Positions 27,348 through 36,854 are shown, numbered from the stretch's first letter. The stretch is 64,000 bases of DNA from Amycolatopsis sp. WAC 01376 (GCF_003947415.1 NZ_QHKL01000002.1:496001-560000), one strand, 5' to 3'. Notes: generated by a model from the sequence alone, not told the origin. Numbers and translations are program-made.

Positions 27348-28775
27348 ATGCGCATGGTGAAACCGGTCGGACGGGCACCTTCGCCCCGGATCTTCGTCGT
27401 CGTGCTCGCCACCTGCGGTCTGGTGGCCTCGTTCATGCAGACGCTCGTCGTCCCGCTCATTCCGGCGTTTCCCCGGCTGCTCGACACGACCCCGTCCGAC
27501 GCGTCGTGGGTGGTGACGGCGACCCTGATCGCCGGAGCCGTGGTGATGCCGGTGAGCGGCAGGCTCGGCGACCTCTACGGCAAGCGCAAATTGCTGCTGA
27601 TCAGCCTGGGTTTCTTGGTCGCCGGTTCGGTGGTGTCCGCGCTGACCAGCTCACTCGCGCTGATGGTCGTCGGCCGCGGGCTGCAGGGCTGCGCGATGGG
27701 CGCGATCCCATTGGGGATCAGCATCATGCGCGACGAACTCGCGCCGGAACGGGTCGGCGCCGCGATCTCGGTGATGAGTTCGACGCTCGGGGTCGGCGGC
27801 GCCATCGGTCTCCCGGTCTCGGCGCTGGTCGCGCAGAATGCCGACTGGCACGTCCTCTTCTGGGCGTCGGCCGGGCTCGGGCTCGTCTGCGGCCTGCTGA
27901 TCCTGTTCGTGGTGCCGGAGTCGCCGGTGAAGACACCAGCGCCGTTCGACTACCTCGGAGCCCTGGGACTGACGGTCGGGCTGGTCTGCCTGCTGCTGCC
28001 GATCGTCAAGGGCGGCGAATGGGGCTGGGGCAGCGGCCGCACGCTCGGCTTCGCCGGGACGGCGGTGGCGATCCTGCTGGTCTGGGGTGCCTACCAGTTG
28101 CGGCGCCGCGATCCGCTCGTGGACCTGCGGGTCTCCGCGCGGCGGCCGGTGCTGTTCACCAACCTCGCGTCGATCATGATCGGGTTCGCGCTGTACTCGA
28201 TGGCGTTGTCGTTCCCGCAGCTGCTGCAGGCGCCCGCCTCCACCGGCTATGGGCTCGGCTTGACGATGGTCCAGGCCGGGCTCTGTCTGGCGCCGAACGG
28301 GCTGGTCATGTTCATGCTGTCGCCGGTTTCGGCCCGGCTCATCGAGCGCTACGGCCCGCGTACGACGCTGATGGTCGGTGCCACCACCATCGCGGCCGGA
28401 TACATCTTCGCGACCGTGTTGATGGACAACGCTTTCGAGCTGATCACGGCGTCGATCATCATCGGTGGCGGCGTCGGCATCGCGTACGCGGCCATGCCCG
28501 CGCTGATCATGGGTTCGGTCCCGGTCACCGAAACCGCGTCCGCGAACGGGTTGAACTCGCTGATGCGCTCCGTCGGCACATCGACGTCCAGTGCGGTGAT
28601 GGCGACCATGCTCGCGTCGCTGGCGATCACCGTCGGCGGGGTTTCCGTTCCGTCCGCGGCGGGTTTCCGGCTGAGCTTCGTGGTCGCCGCCGGGGCGGCG
28701 CTCCTGGGCCTCATCTTGACCGCTTTCGTCCCGAAGCAACGTCGGCCAGAACCGCTGGTCGCCTCGGTCCGCTAG
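27348..28775 (+). CDS. MFS drug exporter, DHA2-like
   Basis: The 475-residue protein has 12 to 14 membrane helices, with the MFS motif A form SGRLGDLYGKRKLL after helix 2 and the antiporter motif C region GVGGAIGLPVSALVA in helix 5. It probably exports small hydrophobic compounds by proton exchange. ATG 27348 is chosen; ATG 27354 is possible. No regulator is adjacent, and it runs into a hairpin shared with the convergent ThDP gene. Confidence 0.85.
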   Translation: MRMVKPVGRAPSPRIFVVVLATCGLVASFMQTLVVPLIPAFPRLLDTTPSDASWVVTATLIAGAVVMPVSGRLGDLYGKRKLLLISLGFLVAGSVVSALTSSLALMVVGRGLQGCAMGAIPLGISIMRDELAPERVGAAISVMSSTLGVGGAIGLPVSALVAQNADWHVLFWASAGLGLVCGLLILFVVPESPVKTPAPFDYLGALGLTVGLVCLLLPIVKGGEWGWGSGRTLGFAGTAVAILLVWGAYQLRRRDPLVDLRVSARRPVLFTNLASIMIGFALYSMALSFPQLLQAPASTGYGLGLTMVQAGLCLAPNGLVMFMLSPVSARLIERYGPRTTLMVGATTIAAGYIFATVLMDNAFELITASIIIGGGVGIAYAAMPALIMGSVPVTETASANGLNSLMRSVGTSTSSAVMATMLASLAITVGGVSVPSAAGFRLSFVVAAGAALLGLILTAFVPKQRRPEPLVASVR

Positions 28776-28779
28776 CTCC

Positions 28780-28811
28780 CTCCGTGCGACGCGGAGACAC
28801 GCCGCACGGAG
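28780..28811. terminator. Short hairpin between convergent MFS and ThDP genes
   Basis: Arms CTCCGTGCG (28780-28788) and CGCACGGAG (28803-28811) are perfect complements with a 14-base loop. No T tract follows. It is the only structure in the 46-bp gap between two gene ends. Confidence 0.5.
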
Positions 28812-28821
28812 CGTGCCGCGC

Positions 28822-30384
28822 TTAGAACAGCGTCGGGACGATCGCGTCGATCAGATGCGGTCCCGGCTCGGCGAGCGCGCGCTGGAACTGCTCGGCCAGC
28901 TCTTCCGCGGTCGTCGCCCGGGTCGCCGGGACGCCCATGCCTTCGGCGATCTTGACGAAGTCCATGTCGGGCCGGGAAAGGTCGAGCAGCTCGTTCGCCT
29001 TGGGCCCGTTGGCGTCCGCGCCGACCCGCTGCAACTCCAGCCGGAGGATCGCGTACGCACGGTTGTTCAGCAGGACCGTGGTGACGTTGAGGTTCTCCCG
29101 CGCCTGCGTCCACAGCGCCGAAATCGTGTACAGCGCGCTGCCGTCGGACTGCAGGTTGATCACCGGCCGGTCCGGCGCGGCGACGGCCGCCCCGGTCGCC
29201 ACCGGCATGCCGTAGCCGATCGCGCCGCCGGTCAGGGTCAGCACGTCGTGCCGCGGCGCGCCCGCGGTCGCGGCCGGCAGCAGCAGACCGGAGGTGTTCG
29301 CCTCGTCCGCGATGATCGCGCGCTCCGGCAGCAGCGCGCCGATCACGTCGACCCAGTTCTGCGGGGTCAACGTCCCGGACGGCAGCGCGGGCCGGGCGGC
29401 CTCCTGCAGCACGGGCTCCGTCTCGGCGGCGACCAGGGCCGCGACGTCGTTCAGGGCACGCGGCACGTCCTGCCCGACTTCGGCCAGCACATGGACCTGC
29501 GCGCCTTCGGGAACCAGATTGCTCGCCTTGCCGGGGTAGGCGAAGAACGACACGGGCGCCTTCGTCCCGGCGACGATCACGTGCTTGATCCCGTCGAGCT
29601 GGTACGCGACCTGCTCGGCGAGGTAACCCAGCCGCTCGATCGTCGGCAGGCCCTCGCCACGCTCGAGCCGGGCGGGGAAGGTCTCGACGAACGCCTTCAC
29701 CCCGGTCGCGGCGGCGATCCGGCTGGTCGCGAGCAAGCCGGCCTCACGGCAGCCGCTGCCGCCGACGAGCAGCGCCACCGGTTCACCGCTGGCCAGCACT
29801 TCGGCGATGTTCTTCACCGTCGTCGCGTCGACGGCCTGCGGGATCCGCGGCGGGATGGGCGCGCAGGTCTCGCCGCCCTCACCCCAGGACGCGTCGGCGG
29901 GGAGGATCAGCGTCGCGATCTGCCCGGGGGCGTCCTGGGCCGCGGCGACCGCCGCGACGGTGTCGGCGCCGACGTCCTTCGTGTGCTCGGAACGGCGGAC
30001 CCAGCCTTCGAGCGAACCGGCGACGCCTTCGATATCCGATTCGAGCGGGGCGTCGTACTGCTTGTGATAGGTCGCGTGATCGCCGATCACGTTGACGATC
30101 GGGGTGTGCGCGCGGCGCGCGTTGTGCAGGTTCGCCAGCCCGTTGCCGAGGCCGGGGCCGAGGTGCAGCAGCGTGGCCGCCGGCTTGTCGGCGATCCGTG
30201 CGTACCCGTCCGCGGCACCGGTGACGACGCCTTCGAACAGGCCGAGCACGCCGCGCATCTCGGGCACGGTGTCGAGTGCGGCCACGAAGTGCATCTCCGA
30301 GGTGCCCGGATTCGAGAAGCACACATCGACACCGCTGTCGACGAGCGTGCGGATCAGGGACTGGGCGCCGTTCATCTCACTCAC
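28822..30384 (-). CDS. ThDP-dependent decarboxylase/carboligase (acetolactate synthase-like)
   Basis: The 520-residue protein has three ThDP domains: N-terminal pyrimidine domain with the catalytic Glu in LGLFEGVVTGAADGYAR, a central domain, and a C-terminal diphosphate domain (GGAIGYGMPVATGAAVA, then LQSDGSALYTISALWTQARE with the metal-binding Asp, and LNNRAYAIL). It lacks FAD-binding features of true anabolic acetolactate synthase and resembles benzoylformate decarboxylase/IlvX-type proteins. It starts 3 bp after an FAD 2-hydroxyacid oxidase, so the likely substrate is that enzyme's 2-oxo acid product. The exact acid is unknown. Confidence 0.85.
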   Translation of the reverse strand: MSEMNGAQSLIRTLVDSGVDVCFSNPGTSEMHFVAALDTVPEMRGVLGLFEGVVTGAADGYARIADKPAATLLHLGPGLGNGLANLHNARRAHTPIVNVIGDHATYHKQYDAPLESDIEGVAGSLEGWVRRSEHTKDVGADTVAAVAAAQDAPGQIATLILPADASWGEGGETCAPIPPRIPQAVDATTVKNIAEVLASGEPVALLVGGSGCREAGLLATSRIAAATGVKAFVETFPARLERGEGLPTIERLGYLAEQVAYQLDGIKHVIVAGTKAPVSFFAYPGKASNLVPEGAQVHVLAEVGQDVPRALNDVAALVAAETEPVLQEAARPALPSGTLTPQNWVDVIGALLPERAIIADEANTSGLLLPAATAGAPRHDVLTLTGGAIGYGMPVATGAAVAAPDRPVINLQSDGSALYTISALWTQARENLNVTTVLLNNRAYAILRLELQRVGADANGPKANELLDLSRPDMDFVKIAEGMGVPATRATTAEELAEQFQRALAEPGPHLIDAIVPTLF

Positions 30385-30387
30385 TTT

Positions 30388-31770
30388 TCAAGCCCTCTCA
30401 GCGAAAAGAACGCCGGGGTTGAGGATCCCGGCCGGGTCGAAGCTCTCTTTGATCCGGCGCATCAGCGCGATCTTCGCCGGGTCTTCCAGGTCGAGGAAGT
30501 ACCCCGACTTGGCCCTCCCGAGGCCGTGCTCGCCGGAGATCGCGCCGCCGAGTTCCATCCCGAGCGCGAAGATGTCGGTCAGCAGCTGCTTCCGCTTGTC
30601 CGGGTCCTTGCAGAAGATGGCGAGGTGGACGTTGCCGTCGCCGGCGTGCCCGCAACCGAGTGCGCCCGCCTCGCGCGACAACGCCATTTCCCTGGCCTTG
30701 CGCAGGAACTCGGGCATGGCGGACCGCGGGACCACCACGTCGATGACGTCGTCGGCGCCGGCCGCCTTGGCCGTCCAGAACGCCTTCTCACGCGCCTCGA
30801 TGAGCTTGCGCGCCGAAGCGCCTTCGAGCACGTACACGTCCATCGCGCCGACATCACCCAGCAGCCCACCGAGTTCCTCGATGTCGGCGTGCAGCCTGTC
30901 GTTGTCGCGATTTTCCAGCGCCACCACCAGATACGCCTGCGCCTTGTCACGGATGGCGTCCGGGACACCGAGGCTGAGCTTCTCGTTGTAGCTGATCGCC
31001 GCGAGCGTGAGGTTGTCGATGTACTCGAGGATGTGCGGCGCGAGCCCGCTGGCGATGATCTTCGGGACGACGGTCATCACCTCGTCGAAGCTCTCGAACG
31101 GGGCGAACACCGTGGCGCCGTGTGGCAGGCGCGGGTACAGCTTCACGATGACCTCGGTCGCGATCGCGAGGGTGCCTTCGGATCCGATGATCAGCTGCGT
31201 CAGGTCGTACCCCGTCGACACCTTCGAGGTCTTGCCGCCGGTCCGGATGATCTCGCCGGTGGGCAGCACGGCCTGCAGGCCCACGACGTTGTGCCGCGTG
31301 ACGCCGTACTTGACCGCGCGCATACCGCCCGCGTTCGTCCCGACGTTGCCGCCGACGCTCGCGCTCAGTTCCCCGGGATAGACGGTGTAGCCGAGTCCGG
31401 CTTCCGTGGTCTTTTCGTCCAATTCGGACAAGGTGACGCCGGGCTGGACGACGGCGACATGGTTTTCGGTGTCGATCTCCAGCACCGCGTTCATTCGCTC
31501 GAAGGAGATCACCAGGCTGTCTTCGCGTGGCCGAGCACCACCCGAAAGTCCGGTGCCCGACCCTCGCGCGGTGACGGGCACGCCGTGTTCGGTCGCCGCC
31601 TTGAGCAGCTCCGCGACCTCTTCGGCGCTTCCCGGTTTCGCCAGGTAGGCGGGTATCTGCGCGGAGGTGGTCAAAGCCTCGTCGTGTGCGTAGTCCTCGG
31701 GGATCGCCTCGCCTGACAGCAAGTTCGCGTCCCCGACGATTTCGGCGAACCGTGCCGCAACATCGCCCAT
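30388..31770 (-). CDS. FAD-linked 2-hydroxyacid dehydrogenase (GlcD/D-lactate dehydrogenase family)
   Basis: From ATG 31770, preceded by GAGGAAGGG, the protein has 460 residues; the upstream in-frame ATG at 31839 has no such site. It has a PCMH-type FAD domain (VTARGSGTGLSGGA, PGELSASVGGNVGTNAGGMR, TGYDLTQLIIGSEGTLA) and a C-terminal vanillyl-alcohol-oxidase-type domain with GCGHAGDGNVH and SGEHGLGRAK, which carry the substrate and metal ligands. It oxidises a D-2-hydroxy acid such as lactate or glycolate. The ThDP gene follows after 3 bp. Confidence 0.9.
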   Translation of the reverse strand: MGDVAARFAEIVGDANLLSGEAIPEDYAHDEALTTSAQIPAYLAKPGSAEEVAELLKAATEHGVPVTARGSGTGLSGGARPREDSLVISFERMNAVLEIDTENHVAVVQPGVTLSELDEKTTEAGLGYTVYPGELSASVGGNVGTNAGGMRAVKYGVTRHNVVGLQAVLPTGEIIRTGGKTSKVSTGYDLTQLIIGSEGTLAIATEVIVKLYPRLPHGATVFAPFESFDEVMTVVPKIIASGLAPHILEYIDNLTLAAISYNEKLSLGVPDAIRDKAQAYLVVALENRDNDRLHADIEELGGLLGDVGAMDVYVLEGASARKLIEAREKAFWTAKAAGADDVIDVVVPRSAMPEFLRKAREMALSREAGALGCGHAGDGNVHLAIFCKDPDKRKQLLTDIFALGMELGGAISGEHGLGRAKSGYFLDLEDPAKIALMRRIKESFDPAGILNPGVLFAERA

Positions 31771-31870
31771 GGACTGCCCTTCCTCACGCTTCTTTGCCTG
31801 GTTACCGAAGCGTAGTACGTCGTGGGCGGGGATGGCCATGAATCATTTTCATGTTTGCTCTCCGGTGGTC

Positions 31871-31887
31871 ACAACCTCACGACAACC
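31871..31887. promoter_or_regulatory. SARP-type direct repeat before the Calx-beta-like gene
   Basis: ACAACC occurs at 31871-31876 and 31882-31887, exactly 11 bp apart, and 60 bp upstream of the gene start at 31948. SARP activators bind heptamer direct repeats spaced by one helical turn (11 bp). The same pair with the same spacing lies before the gene at 35871. Confidence 0.65.
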
Positions 31888-31947
31888 TCACTCGGCTACT
31901 GATGTCGCAGCGGGCCGCGACGGCCCGCCGGAAGGGGTGGAAGCTCG

Positions 31948-32751
31948 ATGGGAACGAAGATGAGACGGATCGCGACGCTGGGGGCGGCGCTCGCGGTCAC
32001 GTTCGGGCTCGCGGCTCCGGTGGCCGAAGGCGGGGAAACGGGCTGCACGGCTCCCGTGGTCAACGTCAGCGGGGTCAGCCAGGCCGAGGGAACCAGCGCC
32101 GGATACACCACTCTTCTTTTCACCGTTTCGCTCGCCGCCGGCGGCTGCGCGCCGCAGGGCTCGGTCGAATACCGGACGATCGAGGGCAACGGCTCGCCGG
32201 TCGACCCGGCGTTCATCGCGAAGGAGAGCGTCGACTACCTGCCGAGTGCGGGCACGCTGACCTGGTCCGGGACGGCGGACACGCGCACCGTCGCGGTCAG
32301 GGTCCGTGCCGACTCCCTCGTGGAGAACGACGAGATGTTCTCCCTGCGCCTGTCCGGTGAGAAGGGGCTGCGGATCGGGCACAGCGTCGGCGTCGCCTGG
32401 ATCGCCGACGACGACGCCACCAAGGCTCCACCGCTCGTCACCACTCAGGAAGGCGAGATCTGCTGGTCGATCCCGCCCAACTTCGCGCAGGGCACCAGCT
32501 GCAAGGTGCCGCTCGTGCTGTCCCGCCCGTGGCTCGCGGGGCCGCTCACGATCCGCTACCGCACCGAAGGGTCCGCTCACGTGCCGGTGAAGGACGGTGT
32601 CGTCACCTTCTGGCCCGGTGAGACCAGGGGATACGCCGAGTTCACGGTCTTGTCCGGTCAAACGGGGAAGGCGCGGGTCGAATTCTTCGAGCCGTCGCAG
32701 GGCAAGCTCGTGTACGGGACCTCGACCGTGGTGATCAGTTCCGCCCGGTGA
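31948..32751 (+). CDS. Secreted Calx-beta-like domain protein
   Basis: The 267-residue protein starts after GGAAG and has a signal peptide (about residues 1-30, cleavage near VAEGG). The mature chain looks like two beta-sandwich units. The first resembles Calx-beta with the pattern SVDYLPSAGTLTWSGTADTR then VENDEMFSLRLSG and a terminal IADDD. The second (about 165-265) is shorter and less clear. Four Cys suggest disulfides. A structural or binding role outside the cell is likely. Its 3' end overlaps the convergent SARP gene by 17 bp. Confidence 0.75.
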   Translation: MGTKMRRIATLGAALAVTFGLAAPVAEGGETGCTAPVVNVSGVSQAEGTSAGYTTLLFTVSLAAGGCAPQGSVEYRTIEGNGSPVDPAFIAKESVDYLPSAGTLTWSGTADTRTVAVRVRADSLVENDEMFSLRLSGEKGLRIGHSVGVAWIADDDATKAPPLVTTQEGEICWSIPPNFAQGTSCKVPLVLSRPWLAGPLTIRYRTEGSAHVPVKDGVVTFWPGETRGYAEFTVLSGQTGKARVEFFEPSQGKLVYGTSTVVISSAR

Positions 32752-35722
32752 CGAGGTCGGCATCGGCCGTCGCGTTCGCCCGCCGGTACAGCTCGATCGC
32801 TCGAGCCCAGTGGGCGGCCGCGGCGGCCGTGTCACCACAACGCGCCTCCAGGTCGCCGAGGTCGCGGTGCAAGTGCGCCTCCTCGTACGGATCCGGGACG
32901 CTCGCCCGGACGGCGACACCGCGCTCGAGGTGTTCCCGCGCGGCCACCAGATCACCGAGCCCCAGGTGGGCGCGGCCGAGCCGGTCGAGCGCGGCCGCCT
33001 CACTGTGCCGGTTCCCGACGTCCCGGCTGATCAGCAGCGCCTGGTCGAAGTCGTCCCGCGCGGCCCGGTAATCCCGGCGGGCGAGGTGGACCTGGCCGGC
33101 GTGCAGCAATGATTCCCACTCCTGCCACCGGTCGCCGATCGCCCTGGACGCGGCCAGCGCCTTGCCGAGATGGTCCAGCGCGACGTCGTGATCGCCGAGT
33201 TCTTCGTAGGCCTCGCCGAGCGTGTCGAGGGTGGCGGCCTCCAGCCGCGCGTTGCCGAGTGCGCGGAACGTCTCCAGCGCGTCCGTCAGCGGGCTGAGGC
33301 CCTCCATCGGCTGGCCTCGGCGGATGTAGGCGTGGCCGAGGTTGCGCTGGGACAGTGCGCGCCCAAGCCGGTTTCCCGCCGAGGTGCACCGCTGGACCGC
33401 GAGCCGGTACGCGGTGATCGCCTCGTCGAACCGGCGCAGCGCGGCGTAGGCGTTCGCGGTGTTGTTGTAGATATGCCCTTCGCCTTCGAGATCACCGGCC
33501 GCGCGGGCGGCCTTCAACGCGCGAGCGTTGGTTTCGAGCGCGTCCGTCAGCCTCCGGGTCATGAAGTAGGCCGCACCCAGCGCGCGCAGCATTTCCGCCT
33601 CCGCCAAGGGATCTTCGAGTTCGGCCGCCGCCGCGGCCCCCTCGCGGCAGAGCCCGATCCGCTCGTTCCAGCCACCCGTGGTGTCGTAGAAGCTGGTGAG
33701 CAGATAGGTGAGCTGCCAGGCGGCGGTGTTGCGGCCGTGTTCGCGTGCGAACCGCACCACGGGCAGCAGATTCGCGCGTTCGGCACTCAGGAACGCCAGC
33801 GCCGAACGCCTTTCCTCCGGGAACGGCCGCTCGGGCGGCGGGTGGCGCAGCGCCGGAGTGACCAGATCGCGGTTCGGGTCGATGACCCGGTTCGCCTCGG
33901 CGGCCACGTACAGGTACCAATCGATCAGCCGGTCCGCGGCCTCGGCGCGGCTCGACGTCGTTTCGTCGGCGCGGGCGCACCCGACGGCGAATTCGCGGAT
34001 CAGGTCGTGGAGGCGAAAGCGATCCGGGCCCGCCGGGGTGATCAGATGCGCCGCGGACAGTTCGGCGGCCGCGGCCCGGCCCGCTTCGACGGGCACCCCG
34101 CACAACGCGCTGCCGAGAGCCGAGCTGAACGACGCCCCCGGGATCAGCCCGGACAGCCGGAACAGCCGAGCCGGCGCCCGGTCCAACGGCAGATAGGCGC
34201 TCGCGAGAACGGTTTTGACCGTCCGGGAATCTCCTTGTACCGCAAGGGTTTCCAGTCGGCCGGCGCCGGTCAGTTCGGCGGTGAGTTCCGCGATCGGACG
34301 GCCCGGTTCACCGGTCAGGCGCGCGGCGGCGATCCGCAGCGCCAGCGGCATCCCGTCGCAGAGCCTGGCCAGCCGCGCGGCCTGCGCGGGTTCACGGGCG
34401 ACCCGTTCGGCGCCCAGCACCCGGGTGAGCAGGGTCATCGACTCCGGGTCGGCAAGCGCGTCGAGGGCGAATACGTGGACGGCGTGCCTGCTGCCGAGCG
34501 CTGCCAGGGTCTGCCTGCTCGTCACGATCAGCATCGCCTTCGCCGTGCCGGGGACGAGCGGGAGGATCTGGTCGACGCCACCCGCGTTGTCGGCGACGAT
34601 CACGCAACGCCTGCCGTGCAGCAAAGAGCGGTAGAGCGCCGCGCGTTCGGCCGTCGCGTCGGGCAGCCGATCGTCGGGGAGGCCGAGCCCGCGCGACAAA
34701 TGCGCGAGCGCGTCACCCGGTGAGAGTGCTTCGTTCGGGTCGTGCCCGGCGAGGTCGAGGAAGAGCTGACCGTCGGGGAAGCGGTCCGCGATGAGGTGCG
34801 CCCACTGCACGGCCAGCGCGGATTTACCCATCCCGGCCGCACCGGAGATGACCACGACCGGTGGCTCGGGTTCGTCGAGGAGCTTGTCGAGCGAAGCGAG
34901 TTCCCGCTGCCGTCCGGTGAAATGCCCGACTCGGGCGGGAAGTTGCGCGGGCGCGGTGCCCCGCGCCGGCGCGTCGAGTTCGGGCGCGCGCCGCAAGATC
35001 GACGTATGCAGCTCGACCAGTTCGGGGCCTGGATCGACGCCGAACTCGTCGGCCAGCCCGCGGCGCACGGCCCGGAACGTCTCCAACGCCTCGGCATGCC
35101 TTCCGCAGCGATGCAGGGCGAGCATGTGCAACGCGGCGAGCCGTTCGCGGTACGGCTGCTCGGCCCGAAGCCGCGGAAGCTCCCGGAGGACTTCTTCGTG
35201 TTCGCCGAGCCTGAGTTCGGCGTCCCAGAGTTCTTCCCAGGCGGACAGCCGCAGTTCCTGAAGCCGTTCGACTTCGCGTTGGCCCCAGCCGTCGAGTTCG
35301 GCATCTGCGAAGGCTTCGCCCCGCCAGAGCCGCAACGCCTCACGTAACGCCGCCACCGCTTGGCGGGGATTGCTCCGCTTGGCGGCACGAAGTTCCTCTT
35401 CGAAGCGAAGAGCGTCGACAGAGGACGGTGCGACCGTCAGGACATACCCGGGCTTGCGCGTCAGCAGGACCGGCGGGAATCCGCAGTCATCCAGCGCCTG
35501 CCGGATCCGGGCGACATGGCTGTGCAGGGTCTTCACCGCCGTGCGGGGCGGATCCTCACCCCAGAGCACGTCGACCAGCCGGGGGAACGGGACGACCGAA
35601 CCCGCGTGCAGGGCGAGAACGCCGAGCACGGCTCGCTGGCGGGCGCCGTGCAACTCCGCCCGCCCGGTGGGGCCGATCGCTTCGACCGGGCCCAGCACCC
35701 GCAGTTCCCCTGGCCCGGGCAC
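32735..35722 (-). CDS. SARP-family regulator with NB-ARC and TPR domains (AfsR-like)
   Basis: The start is GTG 35722, preceded by GGAGGGAGCAGG; the open frame upstream is not needed. The 995-residue protein has an OmpR-type winged helix (about 5-100, ELHGARQRAVLGVLALHAG), a bacterial transcriptional activation domain (about 105-245), an NB-ARC ATPase (P-loop GAAGMGKS at 294-301, then VIVADNAGG Walker B) and about 350 residues of TPR repeats. Such proteins activate genes by binding 11-bp-spaced repeats upstream of -10. Both flanking secreted-protein genes carry these repeats, which makes them its likely targets. Confidence 0.9.
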   Translation of the reverse strand: MPGPGELRVLGPVEAIGPTGRAELHGARQRAVLGVLALHAGSVVPFPRLVDVLWGEDPPRTAVKTLHSHVARIRQALDDCGFPPVLLTRKPGYVLTVAPSSVDALRFEEELRAAKRSNPRQAVAALREALRLWRGEAFADAELDGWGQREVERLQELRLSAWEELWDAELRLGEHEEVLRELPRLRAEQPYRERLAALHMLALHRCGRHAEALETFRAVRRGLADEFGVDPGPELVELHTSILRRAPELDAPARGTAPAQLPARVGHFTGRQRELASLDKLLDEPEPPVVVISGAAGMGKSALAVQWAHLIADRFPDGQLFLDLAGHDPNEALSPGDALAHLSRGLGLPDDRLPDATAERAALYRSLLHGRRCVIVADNAGGVDQILPLVPGTAKAMLIVTSRQTLAALGSRHAVHVFALDALADPESMTLLTRVLGAERVAREPAQAARLARLCDGMPLALRIAAARLTGEPGRPIAELTAELTGAGRLETLAVQGDSRTVKTVLASAYLPLDRAPARLFRLSGLIPGASFSSALGSALCGVPVEAGRAAAAELSAAHLITPAGPDRFRLHDLIREFAVGCARADETTSSRAEAADRLIDWYLYVAAEANRVIDPNRDLVTPALRHPPPERPFPEERRSALAFLSAERANLLPVVRFAREHGRNTAAWQLTYLLTSFYDTTGGWNERIGLCREGAAAAAELEDPLAEAEMLRALGAAYFMTRRLTDALETNARALKAARAAGDLEGEGHIYNNTANAYAALRRFDEAITAYRLAVQRCTSAGNRLGRALSQRNLGHAYIRRGQPMEGLSPLTDALETFRALGNARLEAATLDTLGEAYEELGDHDVALDHLGKALAASRAIGDRWQEWESLLHAGQVHLARRDYRAARDDFDQALLISRDVGNRHSEAAALDRLGRAHLGLGDLVAAREHLERGVAVRASVPDPYEEAHLHRDLGDLEARCGDTAAAAAHWARAIELYRRANATADADLVTGRN

Positions 35723-35805
35723 CCTGCTCCCTCCGGCAAGTGACCTCGGTGAGCGTATCCGGGCGAAGACCCACCGAAATCGGCCAATTAGGGCACACGA
35801 TCTCG

Positions 35806-35822
35806 ACAACCCCGCCACAACC
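35806..35822. promoter_or_regulatory. SARP-type direct repeat before the secreted-protein gene
   Basis: ACAACC occurs at 35806-35811 and 35817-35822, exactly 11 bp apart, 48 bp upstream of the gene at 35871 and 84 bp upstream of the divergent SARP start. The arrangement copies that at 31871-31887. No clear -10 box is seen 8 bp downstream. Confidence 0.65.
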
Positions 35823-35870
35823 GGTCTGACCGACGGTCAACGGGTCGACCTTTCGCCCAAGGAGGGGTAC

Positions 35871-36854
35871 ATGATCAGCAGGAATCCGCGACGCCGCCGA
35901 ACGCTGCTCGCCTCGGCCGTCTTGGCCGCCGCGACACTGTTCGCGGGTGTCGCACCGGCGGTGCAGGCCGCGCCGGAGGCTCGTAGCGACGTCTTCATCC
36001 GGGACAACACGTCCGATGTGGGCTTCGAGCCCTCGAGCGGCTCGCTCTACTCCAGTCCCGACGTCCGGGTGTGCTTCTCGGCGACGGTCTTGTGCGCCAC
36101 CGACGACCCCATCGTCCAGGGGAGCACCGCCTACATCCATGTCACCGCGAACCGCCCCGGCCCGTACGGGGACGACCTCGAAAACGGGAACTTGCAGGTC
36201 TGGTACACCAAGCAGGGCACCGTGGCGCAGTGGCCGAACCAGTGGACCTACATCGGGTCGAAGACCAACGTGGCCGTGCCGTTCGGCACCAAGACGGTCG
36301 TCATCCCGTGGCAGGTCCCGATCGGCTCGCACTTCTGCCTGCTGGCCCGGTGGCTTTCGCCGACCGACCTGCCGACGGAAGGCCTGAGCACGTCCGCGAA
36401 TACGCGGAACAACAACAACATCGCTTGGCACAACGTGAACGCGGTGCCCGCGAAGATCAAGGTGCCGCAGTTCCGGCCGATCGTGTTCGGCTGGGACGGT
36501 CGTGAACCGACGGCGGTCGGCGACATCGTCTTCACGCAGCCGGGCAAGCCGTTCACCGGTCCGGGACGGATCACCATCGACCTGGGTCCCGACCTCGCCG
36601 CACGCTGGCGGGCAGGCGGCGCGAAGGGCGAGGGCATCGAACGGGTCGGCGAGACCGAACTGGCCATCGTGAACCCGCAGAAAGCCCGGATCGGCGGGCT
36701 GACGTTCAAGTCGGGTGAGCAGGTGCCCGCCCAGTTGAGCTTCACCGCGGGCGCCGAGGCTCTCGGCGGGAAGTACACCGTCCACGTGACCCAGGTCGAC
36801 CAGCGCGGCAACGAAGTCGGCGGCGTCGAGTACCGGATCACCGGCGTCCAGTAA
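35871..36854 (+). CDS. Secreted protein of unknown function with beta-sandwich-like start
   Basis: From ATG 35871, five bases after AAGGAGG, the product has 327 residues with a clear signal peptide (residues 1-32, cleavage near AVQAAPEA). The mature N-terminus SDVFIRDNTSDVGFEPS and SPDVRV resembles an unnamed domain often attached to actinobacterial exoenzymes (D-x-[YF]-x-R-D-..D-x-G..SPD). No catalytic motif is visible. Three Cys lie in the first 170 residues. It is divergent from the SARP regulator and shares its repeat motif with the Calx-beta-like gene, so the two secreted proteins are probably co-expressed. Confidence 0.75.
   Translation: MISRNPRRRRTLLASAVLAAATLFAGVAPAVQAAPEARSDVFIRDNTSDVGFEPSSGSLYSSPDVRVCFSATVLCATDDPIVQGSTAYIHVTANRPGPYGDDLENGNLQVWYTKQGTVAQWPNQWTYIGSKTNVAVPFGTKTVVIPWQVPIGSHFCLLARWLSPTDLPTEGLSTSANTRNNNNIAWHNVNAVPAKIKVPQFRPIVFGWDGREPTAVGDIVFTQPGKPFTGPGRITIDLGPDLAARWRAGGAKGEGIERVGETELAIVNPQKARIGGLTFKSGEQVPAQLSFTAGAEALGGKYTVHVTQVDQRGNEVGGVEYRITGVQ

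Noticed and set aside
28813..31716. 967-codon open frame on the plus strand opposite the ThDP and FAD oxidase genes
   Set aside because: It lies opposite two clearly recognised enzymes and shows only GC-rich reverse-codon composition.
35370..35870. Upstream extension of the secreted-protein gene
   Set aside because: It would overlap the SARP gene and remove the signal peptide and strong AAGGAGG site at 35871.
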